A stretch of 64,000 nt of DNA from Phycicoccus sonneratiae (GTDB lineage: Bacteria > Actinomycetota > Actinomycetes > Actinomycetales > Dermatophilaceae). The stretch is taken from positions 124,001 to 188,000 of the forward strand of contig NZ_JAFDVD010000003.1 in assembly GCF_016887965.1 (NCBI RefSeq). The letters are read 5' to 3'. The position numbers were made by a program, and so were the translations under genes. Shown here one piece after another: positions 23,762-32,892 of the stretch. Numbering within the stretch: the first letter of the stretch is position 1; each line of letters begins with the position of its first letter. A model generated the notes under the pieces. It had not been told where the DNA came from, made no database searches, and worked only from the letters and a program-made list of their open reading frames with translations.

Positions 23762-25093
23762 GTGAGCCAGACCAGCGCCGCCGCGTCGCTCGTGCGCGTC
23801 TCCGTGTCGTCGGGGACCCGCCGCGCGGACCTCGGTGTGCCCGGGGGCATCCCGGTCGTCGAGATCGTCCCCGAGCTCGCCCGCGAGCTCGGCGTCCTCG
23901 ACACCGAGCAGGCCTCGCACGGCTACCGGCTCGTCGCCGGCGGGGGCGTCCTCGTCGACCCCGACCGTTCGCTCGCGGCGCAGGGCATCACCGACGGCAC
24001 GGTGCTCTCGCTCGAGGTCGTCGACCCCTCGACCGAGAAGGTCTACGACGACGTCGTCGAGGCCGTCGCCGACGTCGTCGAGACCCAGTTCGCGCCGTGG
24101 ACCGCCCGGCACAGCGCCGGCACGGCCGTCGGGGCGGCCACCGTCTTCTTCCTCTGCGCCGCCTGGGCGCTGTTCACCGCGCGCGACTCCGGCGCGCTCG
24201 TCGCGGCCGTCTCGCTCGCGGTCGCGCTGCTCCTCGTCGGGGCGGCCGCCGTGCTCCACACCCGGGCCCAGACCGGCGGCGCGCTCGCCCTCGGCCTCAC
24301 CTCGCTCGCCTACGCGGCGACCGCCGGCAGCGCCCTCGTCCCCGGTGACCCGCTGTGGGGCCGCGGCCTGCTGTGGGTCGGCGCCTGCGTCGCGGTCCTC
24401 GGGCTCATCGCGGCCCTCGCGGTCGGGCGGCACCGCCTCGTGCTCGCCGCGGGCGCCGTCGTCGGGATCGCGGTCACCGGGGTCGGCGTCGCCGCCGGGG
24501 TGTTCGGCGCCTCGATGACCTCGACCTGCGCCGTCACCTTCGTCCTCGCCGTCGTCCTCGGCAACGTCCTGCCGTGGCTCGGGCTCTCCTCGAGCCGGCT
24601 CTCGACGCACGCCCCTCGCACCGAGGCCGAGATCGAGGCCGAGGTGCCCGAGGTCGACCGCGAGCGGGTGCGCTCGCTCGTCGGCCGCGGCCACGACGTC
24701 ATGGTCTCGGTGGCCCTGGCCTCCGGCGGCGTGATGCTCGTCGTCGTCCCCCAGCTCGCGGCCTCGGGCCTGCCGGGCACGCTGCTCGTCGTCGTCGGCA
24801 GCGTCGCGGTCCTCCTGCGGACCCGCCACAGCCGCACCCGCACCTCCGTCGTGCTCGCGATGGCCACCGGCGTCCTCGGCCTGGCGCTCGCGGCGGTCGT
24901 CGCCGCCCTGGCCCACCCGTCGTGGCGGCCCGCGCTCGCGGTCGTCCTCGGGGCGGCCGGGGCCGTCGTCGTCACCCTCGCCGTCCTCGCGCCGCGGACC
25001 CGGGTGCGCCTCGGCCGGATCGCGGACGCCCTCGACGGGCTCGTGCTCGTCGCCCTCCTGCCGCTCGGTGCCGCGACCGTGGGGATCCTCTGA
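23762..25093 (+). CDS. eccD: type VII secretion integral membrane protein EccD (second copy)
   Basis: A 443-residue protein with an N-terminal ubiquitin-like domain (about 1-85: SLVRVSVSSGTRRADLGVPG through ITDGTVLSLEVVDP) and about eleven transmembrane helices separated by short loops, one charged loop (TEAEIEAEVPEVDRERV) in the middle. This is the usual EccD plan. GTG 23762 follows GGAGGGGAGAG at 8-9 nt. It is the first gene of the eccD-eccB-mycP operon, with only 1 nt between its stop and the eccB start. Confidence 0.9.
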   Translation: MSQTSAAASLVRVSVSSGTRRADLGVPGGIPVVEIVPELARELGVLDTEQASHGYRLVAGGGVLVDPDRSLAAQGITDGTVLSLEVVDPSTEKVYDDVVEAVADVVETQFAPWTARHSAGTAVGAATVFFLCAAWALFTARDSGALVAAVSLAVALLLVGAAAVLHTRAQTGGALALGLTSLAYAATAGSALVPGDPLWGRGLLWVGACVAVLGLIAALAVGRHRLVLAAGAVVGIAVTGVGVAAGVFGASMTSTCAVTFVLAVVLGNVLPWLGLSSSRLSTHAPRTEAEIEAEVPEVDRERVRSLVGRGHDVMVSVALASGGVMLVVVPQLAASGLPGTLLVVVGSVAVLLRTRHSRTRTSVVLAMATGVLGLALAAVVAALAHPSWRPALAVVLGAAGAVVVTLAVLAPRTRVRLGRIADALDGLVLVALLPLGAATVGIL

Positions 25094-25094
25094 C

Positions 25095-26426
25095 GTGGCG
25101 ACCAAGAAGGACCTCGTCGAGGCCCAGTCGTTCAGCAAGCGACGCCTCACCACCGCGTTCGTCAGCGGCGCCCCGGGCGGCCGCGAGGTCGAGCCGGACC
25201 GGCCGCTGCGCGCCGTCGTCGGCGGCCTCGCCCTCACGGTCGTGCTGGTGCTCGGCAGCCTGGCCTTCGGCTGGCTGCGCTCCTCGCTCCCCGACGACTG
25301 GGGCAACGACCGCCTCGTCATCGCCGAGGACAGCGGGGCGCGCTACGTCGCGATCAAGGAGCGGCTGCACCCGGTCGTCAACACGACGAGCGCGCGGCTG
25401 CTCATCCCCGCCGACCGGTTCAAGGTCCTCGCGGTGCCCGACGAGGAGCTCGCCGACATCAAGCGCGGCGCCACCCTCGGCATCCTCGGCGCCCCCGACT
25501 CCCTGACCACCCGCGACCGGCTCGTCAACACCGGCTGGATCTCGTGCCTCGGTGCAGGGCAACAGGTCTCGACGGCCATCGGGGCCAACGCCTCGGCACG
25601 GCCCGCCGGCTCGGCGGCCGTGCTCGTCCGCTCCGGCGACGCCACCTTCGTCATCGGCAACGGGATGCGCTACCCGGTGGCGCCGCGCGACCTCAGCGCG
25701 GTCTCTGTCGCGCTGCGGCTCGACGGCCGCCCGGCCCTCGCCGCGCCGGCGGCCTGGCTCAACCTGTTCCCCGAGGGCACCCCGTTGACCCCGCTGCGCG
25801 TCGACGACCTCGGCAAGCCGCTGTCGGGCCTCCCGAGCGGCGCCACCGTCGGCTCGGTGCTGCGGATCACGAGCGACGGCCGGCACTACCTCGTCACGCC
25901 CCGCGGCACCCTCGAGCCGCTGCCCGACGTGGCGCTCGCGATGTACCGGCTCGGGTCGGGTGCCTCCGGGCAGGACGTGCCCGCGACGTCGGCCCAGATC
26001 GGCCGGCTCCAGGTCGAGCAGCCCCGCACCGCGCCGTCCGACTGGCCCGACCGCCTGCCCACGGTCCTCGAGACAACGCCGTGCGCCACCCTGACCGCCG
26101 CGGCCGGCACCGCCCCGGTCGTCACCCTCGGCACGGTGACGAAGGACCCGCCGGCCGACCAGCGCGGTCGCACCGTCGTCGACACCGGCTCCGGCGCCCT
26201 CGTCCGGGCGGTGTCCGGTGCGGTGCTCGGCAAGGGACCCGTGCTCGCGGTCGACCAGACCGCCACCGCCTACGCCATCGACGGTGCCGACGCCGAGGTC
26301 CTCGCGCGCCTCGGGTACGCCGCCGACGACGTCGTGCCCGTCCCCGTCGCGTGGACCGAGCTCTTCCGCTCCGGCCCGTCACTGGGGACCGCGGCCGCGC
26401 GCACCGTCGTCTCCGGCACCTCATGA
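25095..26426 (+). CDS. eccB: type VII secretion protein EccB
   Basis: A 443-residue bitopic protein: a short cytoplasmic N-terminus with the EccB-typical KKDLVEAQSFSKRRLTTAFVSG, one transmembrane helix (about 43-66) and a large periplasmic part with repeated R-domains (e.g. VVNTTSARLLI, WISCLGAGQ paired with a later Cys, LPDVALAMYRLG, VLAVDQTATAYAIDG). EccB projects into the periplasm and, with mycosin, shapes the pore. GTG 25095 begins just after the eccD stop, and the end overlaps the mycosin ATG (ATGA). Confidence 0.93.
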   Translation: MATKKDLVEAQSFSKRRLTTAFVSGAPGGREVEPDRPLRAVVGGLALTVVLVLGSLAFGWLRSSLPDDWGNDRLVIAEDSGARYVAIKERLHPVVNTTSARLLIPADRFKVLAVPDEELADIKRGATLGILGAPDSLTTRDRLVNTGWISCLGAGQQVSTAIGANASARPAGSAAVLVRSGDATFVIGNGMRYPVAPRDLSAVSVALRLDGRPALAAPAAWLNLFPEGTPLTPLRVDDLGKPLSGLPSGATVGSVLRITSDGRHYLVTPRGTLEPLPDVALAMYRLGSGASGQDVPATSAQIGRLQVEQPRTAPSDWPDRLPTVLETTPCATLTAAAGTAPVVTLGTVTKDPPADQRGRTVVDTGSGALVRAVSGAVLGKGPVLAVDQTATAYAIDGADAEVLARLGYAADDVVPVPVAWTELFRSGPSLGTAAARTVVSGTS

Positions 26427-27667
26427 CCCGCGGGGTCGGGGCGGGGGCGCTCGTCGTCCCGGTGCTCGTCGCCGGGATGCTCGCCGTCCCCGGGTCGCCG
26501 GCGTCGGCCGCGCCCGCGGGCTCGGCCGCGGCGGCGGCCGTCCCCTCGGCGGCCGAGCCGTGCGAGGAGGGGCGCACCCAGTGGGTCACCGACACCCCGC
26601 CGGCGCTCAACCGCTTCGCGGCCCAGCGCGCGTGGGCGCTGACGCGCGGCCAGGGCGTCACGGTGGCCGTCGTCGACAGCGGGGTCGCGCGCAACCAGCA
26701 CTTCCCGTCGGGCACGGTCCTCGACGGCCGCAGCTTCGTCGGGGGCTCGCCCCGCACCGACGGCCGGCTGCACGGCACCGCGGTGGCCGGGATCATCGCC
26801 GCCCGCAGCCTCGCACCGACGTCGGGCGTCGAGGGGCTGGCGCCGCGGGCCCGCATCCTGCCGGTCAAGGTCGTCCCGGACGAGTCCGACCGCGAGGAGG
26901 GCCCCGACACCGATGCCGGCACGCTGGCCGCCGGCATCCGCTGGGCCGCCGACCAGGGCGCGAAGGTCGTCAACGTTTCGCTGAGCACGGGGCGCGACGA
27001 CGCCGCGCTGCGGTCGGCCGTCGCGCACGCCCGGTCGCGGGGCGCGCTCGTCGTCGCGTCGGCGGGCAACACGACCACCCAGGCGCCGGTGCGGGCACCC
27101 CGCTACCCCGCCGCCTACCCGGGGGTGCTCGGCGTGGCCGCCACCGACGACGCCGACACCGTCGCGAAGGGCTCGGTCCCGGGGAGCCACGTCGACGTCG
27201 CCGCGCCCGGCGTCCAGGTGCTCACGACGTTCGGGGCCTGGGGCGACTGCTACCTCGGTGACGAGTCGGGGTCCACGAGCTACGCCACCGCCTACGTCAG
27301 CGCGGCGGCCGCCCTCGTGGCCCAGCGCTTCCCCGCCGAGGGCCCGGACCGCTGGGCCCACCGGCTCGAGGTCACCGCCGCGCGCGACCGGCGCGACGCC
27401 CGCGACGACGCGGTCGGCTGGGGCGTGGTCCAGCCGGTCGAGGCCCTCACCGCGGTCCTCGACGACGCGATGGCCGGCCCGCTGCTGCCCGGCGCCTCCC
27501 CCCGTCCCACCGAGGAGGCGCCGAACCGCACGCTCGCGATCCCCCTCGTCGTCGACCCGCGGGCGGCCGACCGGCGCCAGGTGCTCTGGGTCGCGGTCGG
27601 CGGCACCTCCGCGCTCCTCGGTCTGGCCCTGCTGCGGCTGGCCCGGCGCCGCCGTCGCCCGGCCTGA
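26423..27667 (+). CDS. mycP: mycosin-type S8 serine protease of type VII secretion (second copy)
   Basis: A 414-residue subtilase with a signal peptide (cleavage near ASA-AP, about residue 29), the propeptide-like QWVTDTPPALNRFAAQRAW of mycosins, catalytic Asp in VAVVDSGV, His in RLHGTAVAGIIAA, oxyanion Asn in SAGNTTT and Ser in GSTSYATAYVSA. A C-terminal transmembrane helix is followed by ARRRRRPA. It overlaps eccB by 4 nt, so this is the mycosin co-produced with the membrane core. valS follows 43 nt downstream. Confidence 0.92.
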   Translation: MTRGVGAGALVVPVLVAGMLAVPGSPASAAPAGSAAAAAVPSAAEPCEEGRTQWVTDTPPALNRFAAQRAWALTRGQGVTVAVVDSGVARNQHFPSGTVLDGRSFVGGSPRTDGRLHGTAVAGIIAARSLAPTSGVEGLAPRARILPVKVVPDESDREEGPDTDAGTLAAGIRWAADQGAKVVNVSLSTGRDDAALRSAVAHARSRGALVVASAGNTTTQAPVRAPRYPAAYPGVLGVAATDDADTVAKGSVPGSHVDVAAPGVQVLTTFGAWGDCYLGDESGSTSYATAYVSAAAALVAQRFPAEGPDRWAHRLEVTAARDRRDARDDAVGWGVVQPVEALTAVLDDAMAGPLLPGASPRPTEEAPNRTLAIPLVVDPRAADRRQVLWVAVGGTSALLGLALLRLARRRRRPA

Positions 27668-27710
27668 ACCCGGGTGAGGGCGCCCTTGCCCGTCTGGGAG
27701 GATGTGCGCC

Positions 27711-30341
27711 ATGACCGAGCACGCCTCCACCACCGCCTCCGCCATCCCGGACCGGCCGTCCCTCGACGGCCTGGAGGAGAAGTGGGGCGCGGTATGGCAG
27801 GAGCAGGGCACCTACGCCTTCGACCGCGAGGCCGCCCTCGCCGGTGACCGCTCGCAGGTCTTCTCCATCGACACCCCGCCGCCGACCGCCAGCGGGTCGC
27901 TGCACATGGGGCACGTCTTCAGCTACACCCACACCGACTGCATGGCCCGCTACAAGCGGATGTCCGGCTTCAACGTCTTCTACCCGATCGGGTGGGACGA
28001 CAACGGCCTGCCCACCGAGAAGCGCGTGCAGAACTACTACGGCGTGCGCGGCGACGCCACCCTGCACCACGACCCCGACTTCGAGCCGCCGTTCCGCGGG
28101 GACGCCAAGAGCACGAAGGCCGCCGACGAGCTGCCCATCTCGCGGCAGAACTTCATCGAGCTCTGCGACGAGCTGACCGTCAAGGACGAGGAGGCCTTCG
28201 AGTCCCTCTTCCGCCGCATCGGGCACAGCTACGACTGGTCCATCGGCTACCGCACCATCGACGACCACTCGCGGGCCACCTCGCAGCAGGCCTTCCTGCG
28301 CAACGTCCGGCGGGGCGAGGCGTACCAGTCCGAGGCGCCCGGCCTCTGGGACGTCACCTTCCAGACCGCCGTCGCCCAGGCCGAGCTCGAGGCGCGCGAC
28401 TACCCCGGCGCGTACCACCGGGTCGCGTTCCACGGCGCCGACGGGCCGGTGCACATCGAGACGACGCGCCCCGAGCTCATCCCCAGCTGCGTGGCCCTCA
28501 TCGCGCACCCGGACGACGAGCGCTACCAGCCGCTGTTCGGGTCCACCGTCCGCACCCCGCTGTTCGGCGTCGAGGTGCCGGTCGTGGCCCACCCCGCCGC
28601 CGAGATGGACAAGGGCGCCGGCATCGCGATGTGCTGCACCTTCGGCGACCTCACCGACGTGCTCTGGTGGCGCGAGCTGCGGCTGCCGACCCGCTCGGTC
28701 ATCACCCGCAGCGGCCGGCTCCAGACCGAGCTCCCCGAGTGGCTCGAGGGGTCGGCCGGCGAGGCGCTCTGGGCCGAGGGACTCGCGGGGAAGACGGCGT
28801 TCTCGGCGCGGGAGGCGGTCGTCGCCGCCCTGCGCGAGTCCGGCGACCTCGACGGCGAGCCGAAGCCCACCCAGCGCAAGGCCAACTTCTACGAGCGCGG
28901 CGAGAAGCCCCTCGAGATCGTCACCACCCGCCAGTGGTACATCCGCAACGGCGGCCGCGAGGCCGACCTCAACGCCGCGCTCATCGCCCGCGGCGAGGAG
29001 ATCGACTTCCACCCGGCGTTCATGCGCAGCCGCTACGCCAACTGGGTGCAGGGCCTCAACGGCGACTGGCTCGTCTCGCGCCAGCGCTTCTTCGGCGTCC
29101 CGATCCCGGTCTGGTACCCCGTCGACGCCGACGGCGAGCCCGACCACGACCACCCGATCCTCCCCGACGAGGCCGAGCTGCCCGTCGACCCGGCGGCCAA
29201 CCCGCCGGCCGGGTACACCGAGGACCAGCGCGGCGTGCCGGGCGGGTTCGTCGGCGACCCCGACATCCTCGACACCTGGGCCACCTCGTCGCTCAGCCCG
29301 CAGATCGCGGCGGGGTGGCGCGGCCGTGACGGCGTCGACCCGGACCCGTTGTTCGAGAAGGTGTTCCCGATGGACGTCCGCCCGCAGGCGCACGACATCA
29401 TCCGCACCTGGCTCTTCGCGACGGTCGTGCGGGCGCACTTCGAGCACGGCTCGGTGCCGTGGACGAACGCCGCCATCTCCGGCTGGATCCTCGACCCCGA
29501 CCGCAAGAAGATGAGCAAGTCCAAGGGCAACGTCGTCACGCCCGAGGACCTGCTCAAGGAGCACTCGGCCGACGCCGTGCGCTACTGGGCGGCCAGCGGG
29601 CGCCTCGGCACCGACGCCGCGTACGACGTCGGGCAGATCAAGGTCGGCCGGCGCCTCGCCATCAAGGTCCTCAACGCGAGCAAGTTCGCGCTGTCCTTCG
29701 GCGCGGTCTCCGGGGACCTCGCCGCCCAGGTCACCGACCCGCTCGACCTCTCGGTGCTCGCGGCGCTGCGCGAGGTCGTCGACAAGGCGACCGCCGGCTT
29801 CGAGGCCTGGGACCACACCCGGGCGCTCGAGGCCACCGAGTCGTTCTTCTGGACCTTCTGCGACGACTACCTCGAGCTCGTCAAGGACCGCGCGTACGGC
29901 TCGCGCGGGGACGCGGGTGCCGCGTCCGCGCGGGCGACGCTGCGCATCGTCCTCGACGTCGTGCTGCGCCTCCTCGCCCCGGTGCTGCCGTTCGTCACCG
30001 AGGAGGTCTGGAGCTGGACCCACGACTCCGGGTCGGTGCACCGCGCCCCGTGGCCGACCCTCGACGAGGTGCCCGCCGGCGGGGACCCCGCCGTGCTCGC
30101 GGCCGTCGGGTCCGCGCTGGCCGCCGTCCGGAAGGCCAAGTCCGAGGCCAAGGTCGGGATGCGCGCCGAGGTTCCGGTGGCCACGCTCGTCGGGCCCGCC
30201 GGCCTGCTCGAGCACGTGCGCACCGGTGAGGCCGACCTGCGCGCCGCCGGCCGGCTCACCGGCTCGCTCGACTACGCCGAGGGCGAGGAGGTCGCCACCC
30301 GCGACCTCGAGCTCGTCCCCGTCGCCAAGCCCACCGCCTGA
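27711..30341 (+). CDS. valS: valine--tRNA ligase
   Basis: Class I synthetase of 876 residues that charges tRNA-Val in the cytoplasm. HIGH is HMGH at 65-68 (SGSLHMGHVFSYTHTD), KMSKS begins near residue 600 (KKMSKSKGN), the editing domain lies between them, and the anticodon-binding helical domain follows. ATG 27711 has GGGAGG 9 nt upstream; an in-frame ATG at 27702 is too close to that site. No T-box is seen in its short leader, unlike ileS. The gene ends beside a pair of family B palindromes. Confidence 0.97.
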   Translation: MTEHASTTASAIPDRPSLDGLEEKWGAVWQEQGTYAFDREAALAGDRSQVFSIDTPPPTASGSLHMGHVFSYTHTDCMARYKRMSGFNVFYPIGWDDNGLPTEKRVQNYYGVRGDATLHHDPDFEPPFRGDAKSTKAADELPISRQNFIELCDELTVKDEEAFESLFRRIGHSYDWSIGYRTIDDHSRATSQQAFLRNVRRGEAYQSEAPGLWDVTFQTAVAQAELEARDYPGAYHRVAFHGADGPVHIETTRPELIPSCVALIAHPDDERYQPLFGSTVRTPLFGVEVPVVAHPAAEMDKGAGIAMCCTFGDLTDVLWWRELRLPTRSVITRSGRLQTELPEWLEGSAGEALWAEGLAGKTAFSAREAVVAALRESGDLDGEPKPTQRKANFYERGEKPLEIVTTRQWYIRNGGREADLNAALIARGEEIDFHPAFMRSRYANWVQGLNGDWLVSRQRFFGVPIPVWYPVDADGEPDHDHPILPDEAELPVDPAANPPAGYTEDQRGVPGGFVGDPDILDTWATSSLSPQIAAGWRGRDGVDPDPLFEKVFPMDVRPQAHDIIRTWLFATVVRAHFEHGSVPWTNAAISGWILDPDRKKMSKSKGNVVTPEDLLKEHSADAVRYWAASGRLGTDAAYDVGQIKVGRRLAIKVLNASKFALSFGAVSGDLAAQVTDPLDLSVLAALREVVDKATAGFEAWDHTRALEATESFFWTFCDDYLELVKDRAYGSRGDAGAASARATLRIVLDVVLRLLAPVLPFVTEEVWSWTHDSGSVHRAPWPTLDEVPAGGDPAVLAAVGSALAAVRKAKSEAKVGMRAEVPVATLVGPAGLLEHVRTGEADLRAAGRLTGSLDYAEGEEVATRDLELVPVAKPTA

Positions 30342-30350
30342 GGCCCCCTC

Positions 30351-30397
30351 GGTCGAGGTGAAACCCGACCTCCAGACGGTCGCGTATCACCTCGACC
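30351..30397. repeat. 47-bp palindromic element family B, copy 1
   Basis: Ends GGTCGAGGTGA and TCACCTCGACC are perfect inverted repeats (11 bp, extendable to 14 with one mismatch), with an inner CGACC/GGTCG stem. It lies between the convergent valS and 30478 genes and could terminate both. Confidence 0.9.
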
Positions 30398-30414
30398 CAG
30401 CACGACGCCTGCTC

Positions 30415-30461
30415 GGTCGAGGTGAAACCCGACCCGCATCCGGTCGCGTATCACCTCGACC
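30415..30461. repeat. 47-bp palindromic element family B, copy 2
   Basis: Same length and orientation as copy 1, starting 64 bp after it. The arms are identical; only the loop region differs (CTCCAGAC against CCGCATCC). Confidence 0.9.
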
Positions 30462-30477
30462 CGGCGGGGGCCGTGCC

Positions 30478-30951
30478 TCAGCGCAGCGGTGAGCGCCAGC
30501 GGAGGCGGACGCGGTCGAGCCCGTGCTGCTCGGGCCCGGCGTCGAGCCGCCCGGCGCGCACCGCGGCGACGAGGTCGTCGGTGACCCCGACGAGCGCGGC
30601 GCGGTCACGGACGCCGACCCAGGCCACCGTCCCCCCGACCTCCTCCTCCGGGGTGAAGCGGTCGACCTGCACCCAGGCCCGCGCCCCCGGCGGGAAGCGC
30701 AGGGCCCAGACGGCGGCCCCGACGACGAGCCCGAGGAGGACGACGAGCCGGCCGTACCCCCACGGCGCCAGGAGGGCGAGCGGCCCGGCCGCCCACCACC
30801 CGACGAAGCCCCCGACGAGGGCGTGCCGGACGACGTGCCGGCGGTCGGAGCGGACGGAGTACTGCCCCACCGGCGAGGTGACGACGACCCGCCCCAGCTC
30901 CTCGACGAGCTGGAACGCGCGTCCGGGTGCGGTGTCCTCGGGGAGCGGCAT
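30478..30951 (-). CDS. hypothetical membrane protein
   Basis: A 157-residue protein I do not recognise. Two adjacent transmembrane helices (about 45-66 and 69-87) sit between an N-terminal soluble part (GRAFQLVEELGRVVVTSPVGQYSVRSDRRH) and a C-terminal soluble part rich in Arg, Val and Asp. The pattern resembles small membrane proteins with a PH-like or sensor tail, but no motif decides. It begins 6 nt after the stop of the C39-like peptidase gene, so the two are one unit. Confidence 0.65.
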   Translation of the reverse strand: MPLPEDTAPGRAFQLVEELGRVVVTSPVGQYSVRSDRRHVVRHALVGGFVGWWAAGPLALLAPWGYGRLVVLLGLVVGAAVWALRFPPGARAWVQVDRFTPEEEVGGTVAWVGVRDRAALVGVTDDLVAAVRAGRLDAGPEQHGLDRVRLRWRSPLR

Positions 30952-30957
30952 CGCGGC

Positions 30958-31641
30958 TCAGGCCGGCGCGGGACCGAGGCTGGGGGCGGTCTGGCGAGCC
31001 TCGACACGGCGAAGACCGGTGGGGCGCACCGCGACCCACGGCACGTCCCAGCCGGACAGCCGCAGCCGGTGCTGCACGACGGTGTCGCGGCGCAGGTGGT
31101 CGACCCGGCCGGTACCGGGGTCGTAGACGTCGAGGGTGCGGTCGCCGTCGCCGGGCAGGACGAGGACGACGTGCCTCGGCAGGCGGGCGCTGCCGATGTA
31201 GAGGAGGGCCGGCTCGCCGTCGGCGACCACCTGGACGAGGGTGTCGAACGCCTCGACCAGCCCGTACTCGTCCTCCCCTCGCAGGACGTCGAGCCGGTAG
31301 GTCGTGCCGAGCCGCGAGGCCCCGAACTCGAGCTCGCGGCGGGCGCCCCAGGGCGGGGTGCCGAGCGCCCGCGGCCAGGGGAGGTTGAGGCGCCGCCCGC
31401 CGGCGAACACCCCGTTCGTGCGGCGCATGACGACCCGCTCGTACGCGGCGAAGCGCTCGCCCTCGCTGGCCCCCTCGGGTGCCCCCGGCAGCTGCGGCTG
31501 CCCCGTTCGGACCCAGCCGGCGAACACGGGGTCGACGAGCATGCGGGCGACGGTGAGGCACGCGGAACCGCACGTCACCGGGGACTGCTGCACGGGACCG
31601 GTGTCCCCCGCCCGGAGCCGGAACGTCGTCGCCACGGCCAC
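30958..31641 (-). CDS. C39-like papain-fold cysteine peptidase-domain protein
   Basis: A 227-residue protein resembling peptidase C39-like domains: PVQQSPVTCGSAC supplies a candidate catalytic Cys24, PRHVVLVLPG the His and LDVYDPGTG the Asp. There is no signal peptide and no ABC transporter part. GTG 31641 is chosen because GGGAGGGG is 5 nt upstream; GTG 31635 is also possible. It shares a transcript with the downstream two-helix membrane protein and diverges from the DUF4129 operon. Target and activity are unknown. Confidence 0.65.
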   Translation of the reverse strand: MAVATTFRLRAGDTGPVQQSPVTCGSACLTVARMLVDPVFAGWVRTGQPQLPGAPEGASEGERFAAYERVVMRRTNGVFAGGRRLNLPWPRALGTPPWGARRELEFGASRLGTTYRLDVLRGEDEYGLVEAFDTLVQVVADGEPALLYIGSARLPRHVVLVLPGDGDRTLDVYDPGTGRVDHLRRDTVVQHRLRLSGWDVPWVAVRPTGLRRVEARQTAPSLGPAPA

Positions 31642-31724
31642 ATCGTCCCCTCCCGGGCCCCCATCGCCAAGGACGATGTGCTTGGGTGTGTCTCGTGGGG
31701 GACACACGAGGAAGGGTCATCGGC

Positions 31725-32432
31725 GTGCGCGGCAACCGGGTCGGGTTCGCGGTGGGTGCCGCGCTCACCGCGCTGCTCGCCGTGTGGGCCAGCGCCGTCC
31801 CCGACGTCCCGCGGGTCTTCGGCCCCGCGTTCTCCGGCCCCGTCCGGGTCCTCGGGGTCGACGACGAGGTGGGGCGGCCCACCTCCGAGGTCGAGGCCCC
31901 GCCGTTCCGCTCCGCGTCGATCGACGGCGACACCATGGGCTCGGTCGTCGGCTGGACGGCCGTCGCGCTCGTCGTCCTCGTCCTGCTCTTCGTCCTCGCC
32001 ATGGTGCTGCGCGAGCTCCTCAGGATGCACGAGAGCCGCGCGGTCGAGGCCGACGACCACACCGGTCCCGACCTCGCGCGCGTGCGGGTGGCCCTCACCA
32101 CCGACGCCGGCGAGCGCCTCGCGGTGCTCGGCCGGGGGACGCCCGCCGAGGGCATCGTCGCCGCCTGGGACCGGCTCGAGGACTCCCTGCGCGACGCCGG
32201 GGTCCCCCTGCCGGTGTCGCGCACCTCCACCGAGACCGCGGTCGGCGTCCTACGCCGCTTCGCCGTCGACGAGGCGACGCTGCAGACCCTCGCCGCGCTG
32301 TACCGCGAGGCCGCGTGGTCGCTGCACCCCCTCACCGAGACCGACCGCGAGGCGGCCGAGGCCGCCCTCGGCCGCCTCGACGCCGACCTGCGCACCGTCA
32401 CGTCCGGGCACCCGGAGCCGGCCGGTGCGTGA
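31725..32432 (+). CDS. DUF4129 domain membrane protein
   Basis: A 235-residue protein: an N-terminal membrane segment (about 8-25), an extracytoplasmic stretch, a second transmembrane helix (about 75-100) and a cytoplasmic DUF4129 domain with AWDRLEDSLRDAGVPLP and LYREAAWS near the end. DUF4129 proteins are regularly encoded with MoxR ATPases and DUF58 proteins, as here. GTG 31725 follows GAGGAAGGG at 8 nt. The 3' end overlaps the next gene by 8 nt. Confidence 0.82.
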   Translation: MRGNRVGFAVGAALTALLAVWASAVPDVPRVFGPAFSGPVRVLGVDDEVGRPTSEVEAPPFRSASIDGDTMGSVVGWTAVALVVLVLLFVLAMVLRELLRMHESRAVEADDHTGPDLARVRVALTTDAGERLAVLGRGTPAEGIVAAWDRLEDSLRDAGVPLPVSRTSTETAVGVLRRFAVDEATLQTLAALYREAAWSLHPLTETDREAAEAALGRLDADLRTVTSGHPEPAGA

Positions 32433-32892
32433 ACCCCTGTCGCGACGCCGCCGCCTCGCGCTGTTCGCCGGGCTCGCCGCGGTGCTCCTCGCGCTCACCC
32501 TGGCCCGCGGCCTCGTCGTCCTCGCGGCCGCCGCGAGCATCGCCCTCGTCGTCTGCGCGGTCGGTGCGGTGCTGCCGCTCCAGCGCGACGACGGCGTCGA
32601 CTGGGACTGGCTCCCGCGCCGCGCCGACGAGGTGCCGCCGGAGCCGGGCATCGGGGCGCTGCGCCGGCTCCTCGCCCCGAACCCGAAGGACACCACCGCG
32701 CCCGCCCAGCTCCACGAGCTCCTGCGGACCCTCGCCGAGGAACGCCACGGTGGTGCGGCCGGGCGCCCCGACGGTCCGCTCGCCCGCTACCTCGCGAGCC
32801 CGCCGCGCCGACTGACCCTCGCCGAGGCCGAGGACGTCCTCGCCGACCTCGAGACCTCCCGCAGCCCGTACCCGACGAAGGAGACCGCATGA
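32425..32892 (+). CDS. hypothetical membrane protein of the MoxR operon
   Basis: A 155-residue protein with a basic start (VREPLSRRRRLA), two close transmembrane helices (about 13-45) and a cytoplasmic C-terminal part that ends LAEAEDVLADLETSRSPYP. I do not recognise a family. It overlaps the DUF4129 gene by 8 nt and the moxR gene by 4 nt (ATGA), so it is translated with them. It may be a membrane partner of the MoxR complex. Confidence 0.75.
   Translation: MREPLSRRRRLALFAGLAAVLLALTLARGLVVLAAAASIALVVCAVGAVLPLQRDDGVDWDWLPRRADEVPPEPGIGALRRLLAPNPKDTTAPAQLHELLRTLAEERHGGAAGRPDGPLARYLASPPRRLTLAEAEDVLADLETSRSPYPTKETA

Noticed and set aside
13589-27667. Genomic island or prophage around the secretion locus
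   Set aside because: No integrase, transposase, attachment repeats or composition change was seen; codon use is like the rest of the window.
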